Assembly: GCA_001701075.1 (NCBI GenBank)
Contig: DAAK01000223.1
Span: 1 to 41,176, forward strand
Length of the DNA stretch: 41,176 nucleotides
Origin: Bacteroidales bacterium GP3
GTDB lineage: Bacteria; Bacteroidota; Bacteroidia; Bacteroidales; Muribaculaceae
Direction of reading: 5' to 3'
Shown here: one piece after another, positions 8,832-17,475 of the stretch
How the letters are laid out: the number at the start of each line of letters is the position of its first letter
Position numbering within the stretch: the stretch's first letter is position 1
The notes under the pieces: model-generated
The model's database searches: none
Seen by the model: only the letters and a program-made list of their open reading frames with translations
Told to the model about the DNA's origin: nothing
Made by a program: the position numbers and the translations under genes

Positions 8832-9971
8832 TCATCTGATCAAGTGACCGGGAAGATCACGCATGTTATAGCGACTTGCCATGGCTGAACCATAAGCCCC
8901 GGCACTCCGCAATGCAATAATGTCGCCTCGATGTGTCTCCGGTAGCAGTTCATCCTTGCCGAATACATCGCTTGATTCACATATCGGTCCTACTACGTCA
9001 TAAATCTTATCGGCCGCTTTTCCCTCTGCGCTTAGATTCTCTATTTTATGGTGAGCATCGTAGAGAGCTGGGCGTATAAGGTCAGACATCCCGGCATCTA
9101 TAATCACAAAACTTTTTTCAAGTCCGTTCTTGACAAGCACTACTCTGCTTATCAGTGATCCGCATTGTCCCACTATGGCTCTTCCGAGTTCGCAATGCAC
9201 TTCATGCCCCTGATCAAGTTGCAGATTGGAGAGTATCGTGTCGAAATATGAAGCAAAGTCAGGTATCGGATTCTCATCAGGATTGTCATAGTCTATTCCT
9301 AATCCGCCCCCAACATTGAAGAAGCGGAATTCGATGCCTTCAAGCCGATATTTTGTCTTGAGGTCGTTGATGCGTTCGCAAAGTATTTTGAAGGGCTCAT
9401 TGATTGTGATCTGCGATCCGATATGGAAATGTAATCCTCCAAGGTCGAGCCATTCTGATTCCTTTACTTTCTTTATTGCCTCATCTAATACCCTAAGATC
9501 GATTCCGAATTTATTTTCTTTGAGTCCGGTGGTGATATATTCGTGGGTATGGGCATCTATATTGGGATTCACACGCAATGCCACTGTCACCTGTTTCCCC
9601 CTTCGGGATGCGAGTTCCGAAAGCACATCTATCTCTTCAATAGACTCAATATTAAAACATCCGATGCCACAGTCGATTCCTGTCAGTATCTCCTCATCAG
9701 TTTTCCCTACTCCAGCATAATATATGTTTTCCGGACGGAACCCACATTCAATAGCTGCCTTTATCTCATTTCCGCTTACACAGTCAGCCCCGAAACCTCG
9801 CTTTGAGATGATGCGAAGTATCTCCGGCTCTGAATTAGCCTTGATTGCGTAGTGCACCTTCATCGGAGTGCCGGCTGTACAGGCCTCTATCGAATCAAGT
9901 GTCCTTTCAAGAAGAGACTTATCATAATAATAGAAAGGAGTCCTGACTCCCTCGAATATCTTAATATCCAT
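8832..9971 (-). CDS. lysA: Diaminopimelate decarboxylase
   Basis: LysA decarboxylates meso-diaminopimelate to lysine, using PLP. I start it at MDIKIFEG (9971; 379 residues), because the extension to 10025 has no family similarity. The PLP lysine is about K44 in HYAIKAN; the GLHFHIGSQ segment, the glycine loop GGGLGIDYD and the C-terminal active-site GPICESSD are all present, as in fold-type III decarboxylases. It lies downstream of lysC, separated by 97 bp that hold six 7-bp repeat units, and is followed by a terminator, so lysC-lysA forms a two-gene lysine unit. Confidence 0.96.
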   Translation of the reverse strand: MDIKIFEGVRTPFYYYDKSLLERTLDSIEACTAGTPMKVHYAIKANSEPEILRIISKRGFGADCVSGNEIKAAIECGFRPENIYYAGVGKTDEEILTGIDCGIGCFNIESIEEIDVLSELASRRGKQVTVALRVNPNIDAHTHEYITTGLKENKFGIDLRVLDEAIKKVKESEWLDLGGLHFHIGSQITINEPFKILCERINDLKTKYRLEGIEFRFFNVGGGLGIDYDNPDENPIPDFASYFDTILSNLQLDQGHEVHCELGRAIVGQCGSLISRVVLVKNGLEKSFVIIDAGMSDLIRPALYDAHHKIENLSAEGKAADKIYDVVGPICESSDVFGKDELLPETHRGDIIALRSAGAYGSAMASRYNMRDLPGHLIR

Positions 9972-10030
9972 TGATGATTTTTTGATATTTCGTTGATTAT
10001 ATCTGCTTATGCGGTTTGCCCGCAATCCTC

Positions 10031-10072
10031 AGACTGAAAACTGATAACTGAAGACTGAAAACTGACAACTAA
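10031..10072. repeat. Heptanucleotide tandem repeat between lysC and lysA
   Basis: Six 7-bp units (AGACTGA, AAACTGA, TAACTGA, AGACTGA, AAACTGA, CAACTAA). The lysC stop codon TAG (minus strand, 10071-10069) is formed by the last unit. Confidence 0.85.
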
Positions 10073-11379
10073 AAAAGATGATACGAAAGCAGTCTCAGTG
10101 CTTTGATCTTGTCTTCTTTTCTCACTAAGAAAGAAATGTTGTAGTTGCTTCCGCCGTAGGATATCATGCGCACAGGCACGTTGCGCAAAGCCTCGAGTGC
10201 TGCAGCCTCAAAACCCTTGTTGCTCCATTCCAAATCGCCTACCACGCAGATGATGACCATATCTCGGTCAATGGTCACGGCACCCAACTTGCTCAGTTCC
10301 TCCTTAATCTGTGGGAGGTTCTTTTCATTATCGATTGTCAGGGATACTCCAACTTCCGAAGTCGTGATCATGTCGATAGAGGTCTCGTATTTCTCGAAAA
10401 TTTCAAATACCTTCTTCAGGAAACCGTAGGCGAGCAGCATGCGGCCTGATTTTATTTTGATAGCTGTGATGTTGTCTTTTGCTGCTACGGCCTTGATGGA
10501 ATTGCGTTCAAGATTGTTCTCGATCAAGGTCCCTTCTGCTGTCGGATCCATAGTATTGAGCAGTCTCACAGGCACATTATGTTCCCTTGCCGGCAAGATG
10601 CATGTCGGATGCAGTATCTTTGCGCCAAAGTATGCAAGTTCTGCAGCTTCTTCAAAATGAAGGTTATGCACCGGACGTGTGTCTTCTACAAAACGTGGGT
10701 CATTATTGTGCATCCCGTCAATGTCAGTCCAGATTTCTATTTCGTCTGCGTTTAAAAGTGCTCCTAATAGAGATGCTGTGTAGTCGCTTCCTCCTCGCTG
10801 AAGATTGTCGATTTCTCCATCTTGGTTGCGGCAAATGAATCCCTGTGTGATATAAAGGTCGGCCTTAGGATGAGCTGAGATGGCTTTCGAAGCCTCTTCT
10901 TTGATGTAATCTTCTATCGGCTCTCCGTGGACGTCAATTTTCATGAAGTCAAGGGCTGGAAGCAACACCGAATTGATTCCTTCTTCGTGCAAATGAAGGT
11001 TCATCAGATTGGTCGACATCAACTCTCCCTTTGATACTATTTCTTTTTCCAACTGAAGGCTGAAGGGCTTTTCTGAAAGATCTTTCAGTTCTTTGAAAAT
11101 TGTATTTATGACTTCAGTGGCTTTCTTCTTGTAGGATTCTTTCTTAAAGAGTGCGTCTATCGTGTCGGCATACTTTTTTCGTAGAGAATCGATTAGTTCG
11201 CATGCCAATTTTTTATCATCGTTCTTAATTGCTGATGATATTTCAAGAAGCGAGTTAGTGGTGCCACTCATTGCTGAGAGTACAACGATGTCTTTTTTGC
11301 AGCCGGAAATAAGTTTTCCGACATTCTTAATCCTTTCGGCACTTCCCACAGAAGTTCCGCCAAATTTCTTTACCTTCAT
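10069..11379 (-). CDS. lysC: Aspartate kinase
   Basis: Monofunctional aspartokinase, phosphorylating aspartate as the first step to lysine, threonine and methionine. The 436-residue protein begins MKVKKFGGTSVGSAERI, the canonical nucleotide-binding start. It has the RGGSDYTASLLGALL and EIWTDIDGM segments of the amino-acid kinase fold, and a C-terminal region with two ACT-like units (from about residue 310) that would bind a feedback inhibitor. A promoter lies 38-68 bp upstream of the start. The predicted leader is only about 30 nt, too short for a lysine riboswitch. Its partner lysA follows downstream. Confidence 0.95.
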   Translation of the reverse strand: MKVKKFGGTSVGSAERIKNVGKLISGCKKDIVVLSAMSGTTNSLLEISSAIKNDDKKLACELIDSLRKKYADTIDALFKKESYKKKATEVINTIFKELKDLSEKPFSLQLEKEIVSKGELMSTNLMNLHLHEEGINSVLLPALDFMKIDVHGEPIEDYIKEEASKAISAHPKADLYITQGFICRNQDGEIDNLQRGGSDYTASLLGALLNADEIEIWTDIDGMHNNDPRFVEDTRPVHNLHFEEAAELAYFGAKILHPTCILPAREHNVPVRLLNTMDPTAEGTLIENNLERNSIKAVAAKDNITAIKIKSGRMLLAYGFLKKVFEIFEKYETSIDMITTSEVGVSLTIDNEKNLPQIKEELSKLGAVTIDRDMVIICVVGDLEWSNKGFEAAALEALRNVPVRMISYGGSNYNISFLVRKEDKIKALRLLSYHLF

Positions 11380-11416
11380 GTATTTGTTTTTACCTGCGTT
11401 ATTTGCTTTTCGTCTG

Positions 11417-11447
11417 CAAAATTACTAAAAATATTTCATTCTGCAAA
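11417..11447 (-). promoter_or_regulatory. Promoter of lysC-lysA
   Basis: On the minus strand TTTG at 11447-11444 and TAATTTTG at 11424-11417 are spaced by 19 bp. Confidence 0.7.
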
Positions 11448-11481
11448 ATAATCGCAATTTCTCCTCAATTTTTGTCTCTGC

Positions 11482-11523
11482 TCATTGATCCTTGATCGTT
11501 GATCGTTGATCATTGATCGTTAA
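11482..11523. repeat. Heptanucleotide tandem repeat, TCGTTGA family
   Basis: Six 7-bp units (TCATTGA, TCCTTGA, TCGTTGA, TCGTTGA, TCATTGA, TCGTTAA). They encode the last residues (NDQ) and the stop of the preceding minus-strand gene. Confidence 0.85.
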
Positions 11524-12061
11524 TCTCTGCCGGATTCTCAATTAATATCGGCTCCTTCCCAATCAATTTGAAAAGATCTTCATTTCTGATTGCTATGAAT
11601 CCACATGCATCGCCATCGGTAATGACTATTTTATCTCTGGCTGCCACATCCTCATCCATGACAAACACAACGTCTTTTGCTTCTTCCCTTAGAAGTCCGA
11701 ATGCTGTGGCGGCTCCATGAGGTGTGCCAAGCAGTTGAAGCATCAGTCCTTCATCTGCAAAAGAGACACGTGGTATCTGAAGTGCAGCTCCAAAATCCTT
11801 GGTGACAAATGGTTTCCTGGCATGTGTTATGTAAAGCCAAAACTTATTCTTTTGCCGGTTTGTCAATAAAAGAGTCTTCACTGTGTCAATGCCGAAAGCC
11901 TTGTCGATATTCAGACAATCATCCATAGATATCCCAGGATCACTCTCAATCCGGGTGTAGGAGACTCCATCTTTCTCAAGCCTCTCATATATCATCCTCT
12001 GTGTCTCCGTCTTGAATTCCTTCGGAGCCCCAGTCATTATCTCACTCGTATAAAATCCCAT
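11510..12061 (-). CDS. ProX-type prolyl-tRNA editing deacylase
   Basis: A 183-residue YbaK-fold protein of the ProX/PrdX type (prolyl-tRNA synthetase-associated domain family), expected to deacylate mischarged Ala- or Cys-tRNA(Pro). Visible family features are the IYERLEKDGVSY start of the domain, KTLLLTNRQKNKFWLYIT, and LLGTPHGAATAFGLLRE. I start at MGFYTSEIM (12061) and not at the upstream ATG (12112), because the predicted promoter (12100-12130) lies over that upstream codon. The C-terminal end and stop are made of 7-bp tandem repeats. It is the second trans-editing candidate in the window, beside ybaK. Confidence 0.85.
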   Translation of the reverse strand: MGFYTSEIMTGAPKEFKTETQRMIYERLEKDGVSYTRIESDPGISMDDCLNIDKAFGIDTVKTLLLTNRQKNKFWLYITHARKPFVTKDFGAALQIPRVSFADEGLMLQLLGTPHGAATAFGLLREEAKDVVFVMDEDVAARDKIVITDGDACGFIAIRNEDLFKLIGKEPILIENPAEINDQ

Positions 12062-12099
12062 AAGATTATATATTTTGCACAAAATAGAACTTTCAAGTG

Positions 12100-12130
12100 C
12101 AAATTTAGTCAAAATTTTTCAATCATCCAA
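12100..12130 (-). promoter_or_regulatory. Probable promoter of the ProX-type gene
   Basis: On the minus strand TAAATTTG at 12107-12100 matches the -7 consensus; the -33 is weaker (TTGG at 12130-12127, 19-bp spacing). Confidence 0.5.
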
Positions 12131-12197
12131 TGAGCCTGCTCTTTTTCTAACTGTAGAATGTTTTTGTGACCACTCTCATCCGAAACCTTCAAAAATA

Positions 12198-12229
12198 TTT
12201 TATTTATCCCCATTTTTTCACTAAATTTG
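12198..12229 (+). promoter_or_regulatory. Promoter of the DMT transporter unit
   Basis: TAAATTTG at 12222-12229 matches the -7 consensus. TTTT at 12198-12201 stands in for the -33 TTTG with a 20-bp spacing. The leader would be about 45 nt. Confidence 0.6.
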
Positions 12230-12281
12230 TATCGTGAAAAGAGTGGGGCCGTTTTCAGACCCTCAAAACGATACTTAACCT

Positions 12282-13208
12282 ATGAATCTTGAGCAGAAAA
12301 AAAGTTGGAAAAGCAGCAAACTGACAGGACACATCGGTGCCTTGGTCACAGTCATGTGCTGGGGCTGTAGCTTCATCGCTTCTAAAGTGCTGATGGAGGG
12401 AGCTGCTATGACTCCCGTTGAGGTTTACGTCTACCGCTTCTCTCTCGCTTATATGATTATGTTGGCCATAACCTTCAAGGAAATAAAGTCGAAGTCTTGG
12501 GCTGATGAACTTCAGTTGGCTCTTTGCGGTATTTGTTCTGGCACTCTTTACTTCCTCATGGAAAATTATGCTCTCATGTATACTTCCACCGGGAATGTCT
12601 CTCTTCTCTCATCCATTTCTCCTATATTCATCGCAATTCTTCTCTCTGTAATATATAAGACTAAGATGAAAAGAGGCGAGATTCTTGGCTCTTTAGTCGC
12701 TTTTGTGGGTGTCTCGCTTGTCATTATGAGTGAGCCTATCAGCAAGGGTCTCGGCATGGAAATTCATCCTATCGGCGATGTCCTTGCCATTTCTTGTGCG
12801 CTTTCTTGGGCAGTCTATTCTATTGCTATCAAGAGATTAATTCCTATCTACAACACTTTGTTTCTCACAAGAAAACTTTTCTTCTACGGTCTTATCACAT
12901 CCGTGCCTCTACTCCTTCTTCAGAAGGGACCTCTTCATTATAAGGTGCTTTTTGATTTCTCACAACCCATATATTTGCTCAATCTCCTCTTTCTCGCGGT
13001 AATGTGCTCTACTATGGCATATCTCCTATGGAATGAGTCAATGAAGATAATCGGGCCTCTTGCCACCAACAATTATATTTATTTTCAGCCTCCGGTCACT
13101 ATGATTGTAGGATGCCTCCTCCTTGGTGAGACCATTTATCCTTTCGGTTATGTGGGATGTGCCCTTGTGTTAGTAGGCCTCTTGGTTGCCGACAAAATGA
13201 AAAAGTAA
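12282..13208 (+). CDS. DMT-superfamily EamA-type transporter
   Basis: A 308-residue inner-membrane protein with about ten hydrophobic segments arranged as two EamA repeats. The first begins GHIGALVTVMCWGCSFIASK and the second near GDVLAISCALSWAVYSIAIK. Such transporters export or exchange small metabolites; the substrate cannot be read from sequence. The C-terminal LLLGETIYPFGYVGCALVLVGLLVADK is typical of the family. The AraC-type regulator gene starts 7 bp after its stop, so the two are co-transcribed and the regulator may respond to the transported compound (inference). Confidence 0.92.
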   Translation: MNLEQKKSWKSSKLTGHIGALVTVMCWGCSFIASKVLMEGAAMTPVEVYVYRFSLAYMIMLAITFKEIKSKSWADELQLALCGICSGTLYFLMENYALMYTSTGNVSLLSSISPIFIAILLSVIYKTKMKRGEILGSLVAFVGVSLVIMSEPISKGLGMEIHPIGDVLAISCALSWAVYSIAIKRLIPIYNTLFLTRKLFFYGLITSVPLLLLQKGPLHYKVLFDFSQPIYLLNLLFLAVMCSTMAYLLWNESMKIIGPLATNNYIYFQPPVTMIVGCLLLGETIYPFGYVGCALVLVGLLVADKMKK

Positions 13209-13215
13209 TGATGTC

Positions 13216-14088
13216 ATGAAAGAAGAAAGCAGCAAACTCGACTATGGTTATGTCAACCTTCCTATGAATGTTGACGAAATCCTTGGTAAGGATTTTTGGG
13301 TTTTCGATAATATAACGGCTGCTATGTTGCCGGCTTATACCGAACCTGTTAAGCTCACTGCAAGCATTTCCATTTTCGTAAGGAAAGGGCAATTTAAGTT
13401 TAGCAACAACCTCTTTGTCTATGACTTTGAGGGTCCTGCTATCGTCAACATTCGCAATGGCGAGACTTTGCAGCTTCTTAAGATAAGTTCTGACTTTGCA
13501 GCCGCATTTATTGTCATGTCGCGCTTCTTTGTTGAAGATATCTTCCTTCACATCAATGACATGCAGAATCTTAGTGCTATGGCTCGTCGTCCTGTGGCTA
13601 AAATTCCGGCCGACATTTTGCCAAAATTCGAAAACCTTTACAAATCCCTTCATAACGTATCTTCTGACACAAATAATCCGCAGCTTCTAAAGGCACTTCA
13701 GCATTCTATCATTGCTTTTTATTATCGCTACGCATATCGCTGTTATGATCTCCTTAATGCTTCTCCTGATAGCGGTGCGCGATTAAGCGACCGTTTTATC
13801 AAACTCGTAAAGGATAAGTTCAAGACTGAACGTTTCCTTGAGTATTATGCTGAGGAACTCGGCGTCACACCCAAACATCTCTCGCGTACTGTAAAGGCTC
13901 AGACCGGCTATTCGGCTGCCTCTTGGATTGAACGCTTCCTTATTCTTGAGGCTAAGATCCTTCTGAAGTCTACAAACCTGACTATTCAGCAGATCAGCGA
14001 CAACCTCAACTTCCCAACTCAATCTTTCTTCGGAAAATATTTCAAAAAGAATGTTGGTGTCTCTCCCAAACTCTATCGCAATTCATAA
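13216..14088 (+). CDS. AraC-family transcriptional regulator
   Basis: A 290-residue protein with an N-terminal sensory region (cupin-like, residues 1-180, no clear ligand motif) and a C-terminal double helix-turn-helix of the AraC/XylS type. The DNA-binding part starts near FLEYYAEELGVTPKHLSRTV; the second helix-turn-helix is LTIQQISDNLNFPTQSFFGKYF, followed by the usual GVSPKLYR end. It lies directly downstream of the transporter gene in one unit. Its target is most simply the transporter promoter or a nearby gene, which is inference. Confidence 0.92.
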   Translation: MKEESSKLDYGYVNLPMNVDEILGKDFWVFDNITAAMLPAYTEPVKLTASISIFVRKGQFKFSNNLFVYDFEGPAIVNIRNGETLQLLKISSDFAAAFIVMSRFFVEDIFLHINDMQNLSAMARRPVAKIPADILPKFENLYKSLHNVSSDTNNPQLLKALQHSIIAFYYRYAYRCYDLLNASPDSGARLSDRFIKLVKDKFKTERFLEYYAEELGVTPKHLSRTVKAQTGYSAASWIERFLILEAKILLKSTNLTIQQISDNLNFPTQSFFGKYFKKNVGVSPKLYRNS

Positions 14089-14133
14089 TAGCATTGCCTA
14101 TAGGCCCCCTTGGCCTCATAAGGCCTATTCCAT

Positions 14134-14182
14134 CAACTGAAAACTGACAACTGAAAACTGACAACTTATAACTAAAAACTAA
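14134..14182. repeat. Heptanucleotide tandem repeat upstream of def
   Basis: Seven 7-bp units (CAACTGA, AAACTGA, CAACTGA, AAACTGA, CAACTTA, TAACTAA, AAACTAA) end two bases before the def ATG, so they occupy the whole ribosome-binding region. Confidence 0.88.
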
Positions 14183-14184
14183 AT

Positions 14185-14745
14185 ATGCTTCTCCCAATCT
14201 ATCTTTACGGCCATCCTGTTCTAAGGGCCGAAACTGAAGAAATTACTCCCGACTATCCCGATCTCCAGAAATTGATTGCCGATATGTGGGAGACGATGTA
14301 TAATTCCGAAGGTGTTGGCCTTGCGGCTCCACAGATCGGACGCTCTATTCGACTGATTGTACTCGACGGCTCTGTCCTCGCTGAAGATTTCCCTGAATGT
14401 AAGGACTCGAAAATGGTATTGATCAATCCCGAACTCGATGTGATTGAAGACATGGATCCGGTGACCAGATCCGAAGGGTGTCTTTCAATCCCCGGTCTTT
14501 CTGAAAATGTAAAACGTGTTGAACACGTCCGTCTTAACTGGCTCGATGAGAACTTTGTGGAGCATGAGAAAGAATTCACCGGATTCCTCAGTCGCATCAT
14601 TCAGCATGAATGCGACCATCTTGAAGGTGAAGTCTATACCGACCACATTGCCCCAATCCGCAAGCAACTCATAAAGTCAAAACTTAATAACATTGTAAAA
14701 GGCAAAGTCCATTGCGACTACCGCACCAAATCCGCTACCAAATAA
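14185..14745 (+). CDS. def: Peptide deformylase
   Basis: Removes the N-formyl group from nascent proteins. The 186 residues carry all three metal-site motifs: GVGLAAPQIG (about residues 43-52), EGCLSIPG with the metal cysteine C99, and HECDH (H141, E142, H145), an HExxH variant with catalytic glutamate. It precedes ettA by 44 bp and probably shares a message with it. Both ribosome-binding regions are made of the same 7-bp tandem repeats, so translation initiation of this pair may depend on repeat sequence. Confidence 0.97.
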   Translation: MLLPIYLYGHPVLRAETEEITPDYPDLQKLIADMWETMYNSEGVGLAAPQIGRSIRLIVLDGSVLAEDFPECKDSKMVLINPELDVIEDMDPVTRSEGCLSIPGLSENVKRVEHVRLNWLDENFVEHEKEFTGFLSRIIQHECDHLEGEVYTDHIAPIRKQLIKSKLNNIVKGKVHCDYRTKSATK

Positions 14746-14751
14746 TTCTGA

Positions 14752-14786
14752 AAACTGACAACTGATTACTGAAAACTGACAACTCA
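14752..14786. repeat. Heptanucleotide tandem repeat upstream of ettA
   Basis: Five 7-bp units (AAACTGA, CAACTGA, TTACTGA, AAACTGA, CAACTCA) end three bases before the ettA ATG. Confidence 0.85.
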
Positions 14787-14789
14787 ATC

Positions 14790-16478
14790 ATGGCCGACGA
14801 TAAAAAAATAATTTTCTCTATGGTGGGTGTCTCCAAAGTCATCCCTCCACAACGACAGATTCTCAAAAATATCTACCTCTCTTTCTTCTATGGCGCCAAA
14901 ATAGGCATCATTGGTCTAAATGGTAGCGGTAAGTCTACACTCATGAAGATTATCGCAGGTATCGATAAGAACTTTCAGGGTGAAGTGGTCTTCTCTCCCG
15001 GTTATTCCGTAGGATATCTTGAGCAGGACCCAAAACTCGACCCGGATAAGACTGTCCGTCAGGTTGTAGAGGAAGGTGTAAAGCCCATCATGGATCTTCT
15101 TGCTGAATATGAGGAGGTCAATAATGCATTCTGCGACCCTGATGTCCTCGAAGATCCGGAGAAGATGGATAAGCTTATGGAGCGTCAGGCTCAGCTCCAG
15201 GATAAACTCGACGCTGCCGATGCTTGGAATATCGACAATAAACTTGAACGTGCAATGGACGCTCTCCGCTGTCCTCCGGATGACCAACCGGTCAGCCAGC
15301 TTTCCGGTGGCGAACGCCGTCGCGTTGCACTTTGCCGTCTGCTACTTCAGCAACCGGATGTGCTCCTTCTCGACGAACCTACCAACCATCTTGATGCCGA
15401 GTCAATCGACTGGCTTGAGCAGCACCTCCAGCAATACCCAGGTACTGTAATTGCGGTCACTCACGACCGTTATTTCCTTGATCATGTAGCTGGTTGGATT
15501 CTTGAGCTCGACCGTGGAGAAGGTATCCCATGGAAGGGTAATTATTCATCTTGGCTCGATCAAAAGACTAAGCGGATGGCTCAGGAGGAAAAGCAAGCCA
15601 GCAAGCGCCGCAAGACTCTCGAACGTGAGCTTGAATGGGTCCGCATGGCTCCGAAGGCTCGTCAGGCTAAGGGAAAGGCTCGTCTTGCAAGCTACGACCG
15701 ACTCCTTAATGAAGATCAGAAGCAACGTGAGGAAAAACTTGAGATTTTCATTCCTAATGGCCCGCGCCTTGGGAATAAAGTTATTCTCGCTAATCATGTG
15801 GCTAAGGCTTTCGGAGAAAAAAATCTTTTCGACGACCTCAACTTCATGCTTCCCCCTAATGGTATTGTAGGTGTCATCGGCCCTAACGGCGCAGGAAAGA
15901 CTACTCTTTTCCGCCTCATCATGGGGCTTGAGAAGCAGGATGCCGGAGATTTTGAGGTAGGTGATACGGTAAAGATAGCTTATGTCGACCAGTCGCATAA
16001 GGATCTCGACCCGGAAAAGAGTGTCTATGAGGTGATCTCGCAAGGTGTAGAGTCATTCCGTATGGGTGGCCGGGATATGAATGCCCGTGCTTATCTTTCA
16101 AAGTTTAATTTCACTGGTGCCGACCAAGAAAAGAAAATAGGTGTCCTCTCCGGTGGTGAGCGCAATCGTCTTCACCTTGCTATGGCTCTTAAGGAGGAAG
16201 GCAACGTGCTTCTTCTCGACGAGCCTACCAATGATATCGATGTCAATACCCTTCGTGCTCTCGAAGAAGGTCTTGAGAACTTTGCCGGTTGCGCTGTCGT
16301 AATTAGCCACGACCGTTGGTTTCTCGATCGTATTGCCACTCACATTCTTGCATTCGAAGGAGACTCCCAGATCACTTTCTATGAGGGAAGTTATTCTGAT
16401 TATGAGGAATTCCGTAAGAAACGCGACGGTATAGATGCTGAGACTCCTCATCGCATACGCTATAAGAAACTGATGTGA
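14790..16478 (+). CDS. ettA: ABC-F protein, energy-dependent translational throttle EttA
   Basis: A 562-residue ABC-F ATPase that binds the ribosomal E site in its family. There are no membrane segments. Two ABC domains are seen: Walker A GLNGSGKST (about residue 42) with SGGERRRVA and LLLDEPTNHLD, and GPNGAGKTT (about residue 362) with SGGERNRLH and LLLDEPTNDID. Between them lies a charged linker (KQASKRRKTLERELEWVR). Length and the WVRMAPKARQAKGKARL linker fit EttA rather than Uup or YheS. Its stop overlaps the next start (TGATG), suggesting coupled translation. Confidence 0.94.
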   Translation: MADDKKIIFSMVGVSKVIPPQRQILKNIYLSFFYGAKIGIIGLNGSGKSTLMKIIAGIDKNFQGEVVFSPGYSVGYLEQDPKLDPDKTVRQVVEEGVKPIMDLLAEYEEVNNAFCDPDVLEDPEKMDKLMERQAQLQDKLDAADAWNIDNKLERAMDALRCPPDDQPVSQLSGGERRRVALCRLLLQQPDVLLLDEPTNHLDAESIDWLEQHLQQYPGTVIAVTHDRYFLDHVAGWILELDRGEGIPWKGNYSSWLDQKTKRMAQEEKQASKRRKTLERELEWVRMAPKARQAKGKARLASYDRLLNEDQKQREEKLEIFIPNGPRLGNKVILANHVAKAFGEKNLFDDLNFMLPPNGIVGVIGPNGAGKTTLFRLIMGLEKQDAGDFEVGDTVKIAYVDQSHKDLDPEKSVYEVISQGVESFRMGGRDMNARAYLSKFNFTGADQEKKIGVLSGGERNRLHLAMALKEEGNVLLLDEPTNDIDVNTLRALEEGLENFAGCAVVISHDRWFLDRIATHILAFEGDSQITFYEGSYSDYEEFRKKRDGIDAETPHRIRYKKLM

Positions 16479-17281
16479 TGATTCCTATTGAGATCACATC
16501 TGTAGATGACCCTCGGATAAAGGTTTTTGCGGGGCTGACTGAAGCTCAGCTCCGCAATTCTCTTCATCCTGAGGAGGGCGTCTTTATTGCTGAGAGTCCT
16601 AAGGTGATTCGGGTGGCTCTCGATGCCGGTTTGGTTCCGACTGCTCTCCTGTGTGAGCATAGGCATATTGATGGTGACGCTGCCGATATCATTGCCCGTA
16701 TCCCGGATACTCCTTTATATACTGGTAGCCGTGAGGTTCTCGCTGCTATCACAGGCTACGCTCTCACTCGTGGCGTTCTCTGCGCTATGAGGCGTCCAAA
16801 TCTTCCTTCGGTAGCCCAACTCTGCGAGTCTTCAAGTAGGGTAGTGGTGATTGATGATGTCAGTGACACTACGAATATTGGTTCTATTTTCCGATCGGCA
16901 GCTGCCCTTGGAATGGATGCCGTCTTTTTGACTCCTACCGCTTGTGATCCTCTCAACCGTAGGGCTGTCAGAGTTTCCATGGGTTCTGTTTTTCTTATCC
17001 CTTGGACTCGACTCCCTGGTGGTATCGAAGAGTTGCGGGAACATGGCTTCAAGTCTGTTGCAATGGCTTTGCGTCACAATTCTGTTGACATCTCCGATCC
17101 TGTTCTCAAGAGTGAACCCAAACTTGCAATAGTGATGGGCACGGAAGGGGAGGGGCTCCCGATTGCCACTATCGACAATGCCGACTATGTTGTCAAGATT
17201 CCTATGCATTATGGCGTAGATTCGCTCAACGTAGCAGCTGCATCTGCGATTGCCTTCTACGAACTATCCCGCTCCCACTGA
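16478..17281 (+). CDS. SpoU/TrmH-family RNA 2'-O-methyltransferase
   Basis: A 267-residue SPOUT methyltransferase acting on rRNA or tRNA ribose. It has an N-terminal substrate-binding domain (AESPKVIRVALDAGL), then the knot motifs VIDDVSDTTNIGSIFRSAAALG (motif 1), IVMGTEGEGLP (motif 2) and IPMHYGVDSLNVAAASAIAFYEL (motif 3). I start at the ATG that overlaps the ettA stop by one base (TGATG); a GTG one codon earlier is also possible. Which RNA position it modifies cannot be said from sequence. Confidence 0.92.
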   Translation: MIPIEITSVDDPRIKVFAGLTEAQLRNSLHPEEGVFIAESPKVIRVALDAGLVPTALLCEHRHIDGDAADIIARIPDTPLYTGSREVLAAITGYALTRGVLCAMRRPNLPSVAQLCESSSRVVVIDDVSDTTNIGSIFRSAAALGMDAVFLTPTACDPLNRRAVRVSMGSVFLIPWTRLPGGIEELREHGFKSVAMALRHNSVDISDPVLKSEPKLAIVMGTEGEGLPIATIDNADYVVKIPMHYGVDSLNVAAASAIAFYELSRSH

Positions 17282-17410
17282 CGTAGTCAGCCTATTTGCC
17301 CTTTTCGGCCTATATTCCCTGTTAGGTTTATTCTTCTCATGATTTCCATCCCTCTAAAATTTTCTAAAATAATTAAACCTTCCTGCTTAGTAGTTTGTTT
17401 CTCTTTTGCT

Positions 17411-17433
17411 GGCACAAGGCTCTTGCTTGTGCC
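17411..17433. other. Perfect inverted repeat upstream of the rubrerythrin gene
   Basis: GGCACAAG (17411-17418) and CTTGTGCC (17426-17433) with a 7-nt spacer, 42 bp upstream of the ATG. It is not followed by a T-run, so it is not an intrinsic terminator. It may be an operator or a leader hairpin. No clear -7/-33 promoter is visible in the 194-bp gap. Confidence 0.5.
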
Positions 17434-17475
17434 GAGGAAATAAATAATGTATAAACTCTAAAAATCTAAAGAAAT

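Noticed and set aside
11380..11447. Lysine riboswitch before lysC
   Set aside because: The predicted leader is about 30 nt, far too short for the L box.
14101..14127. Intrinsic terminator after the AraC-type gene
   Set aside because: Short GGCCT/AGGCC stems can form but there is no T-run, so support is too weak.
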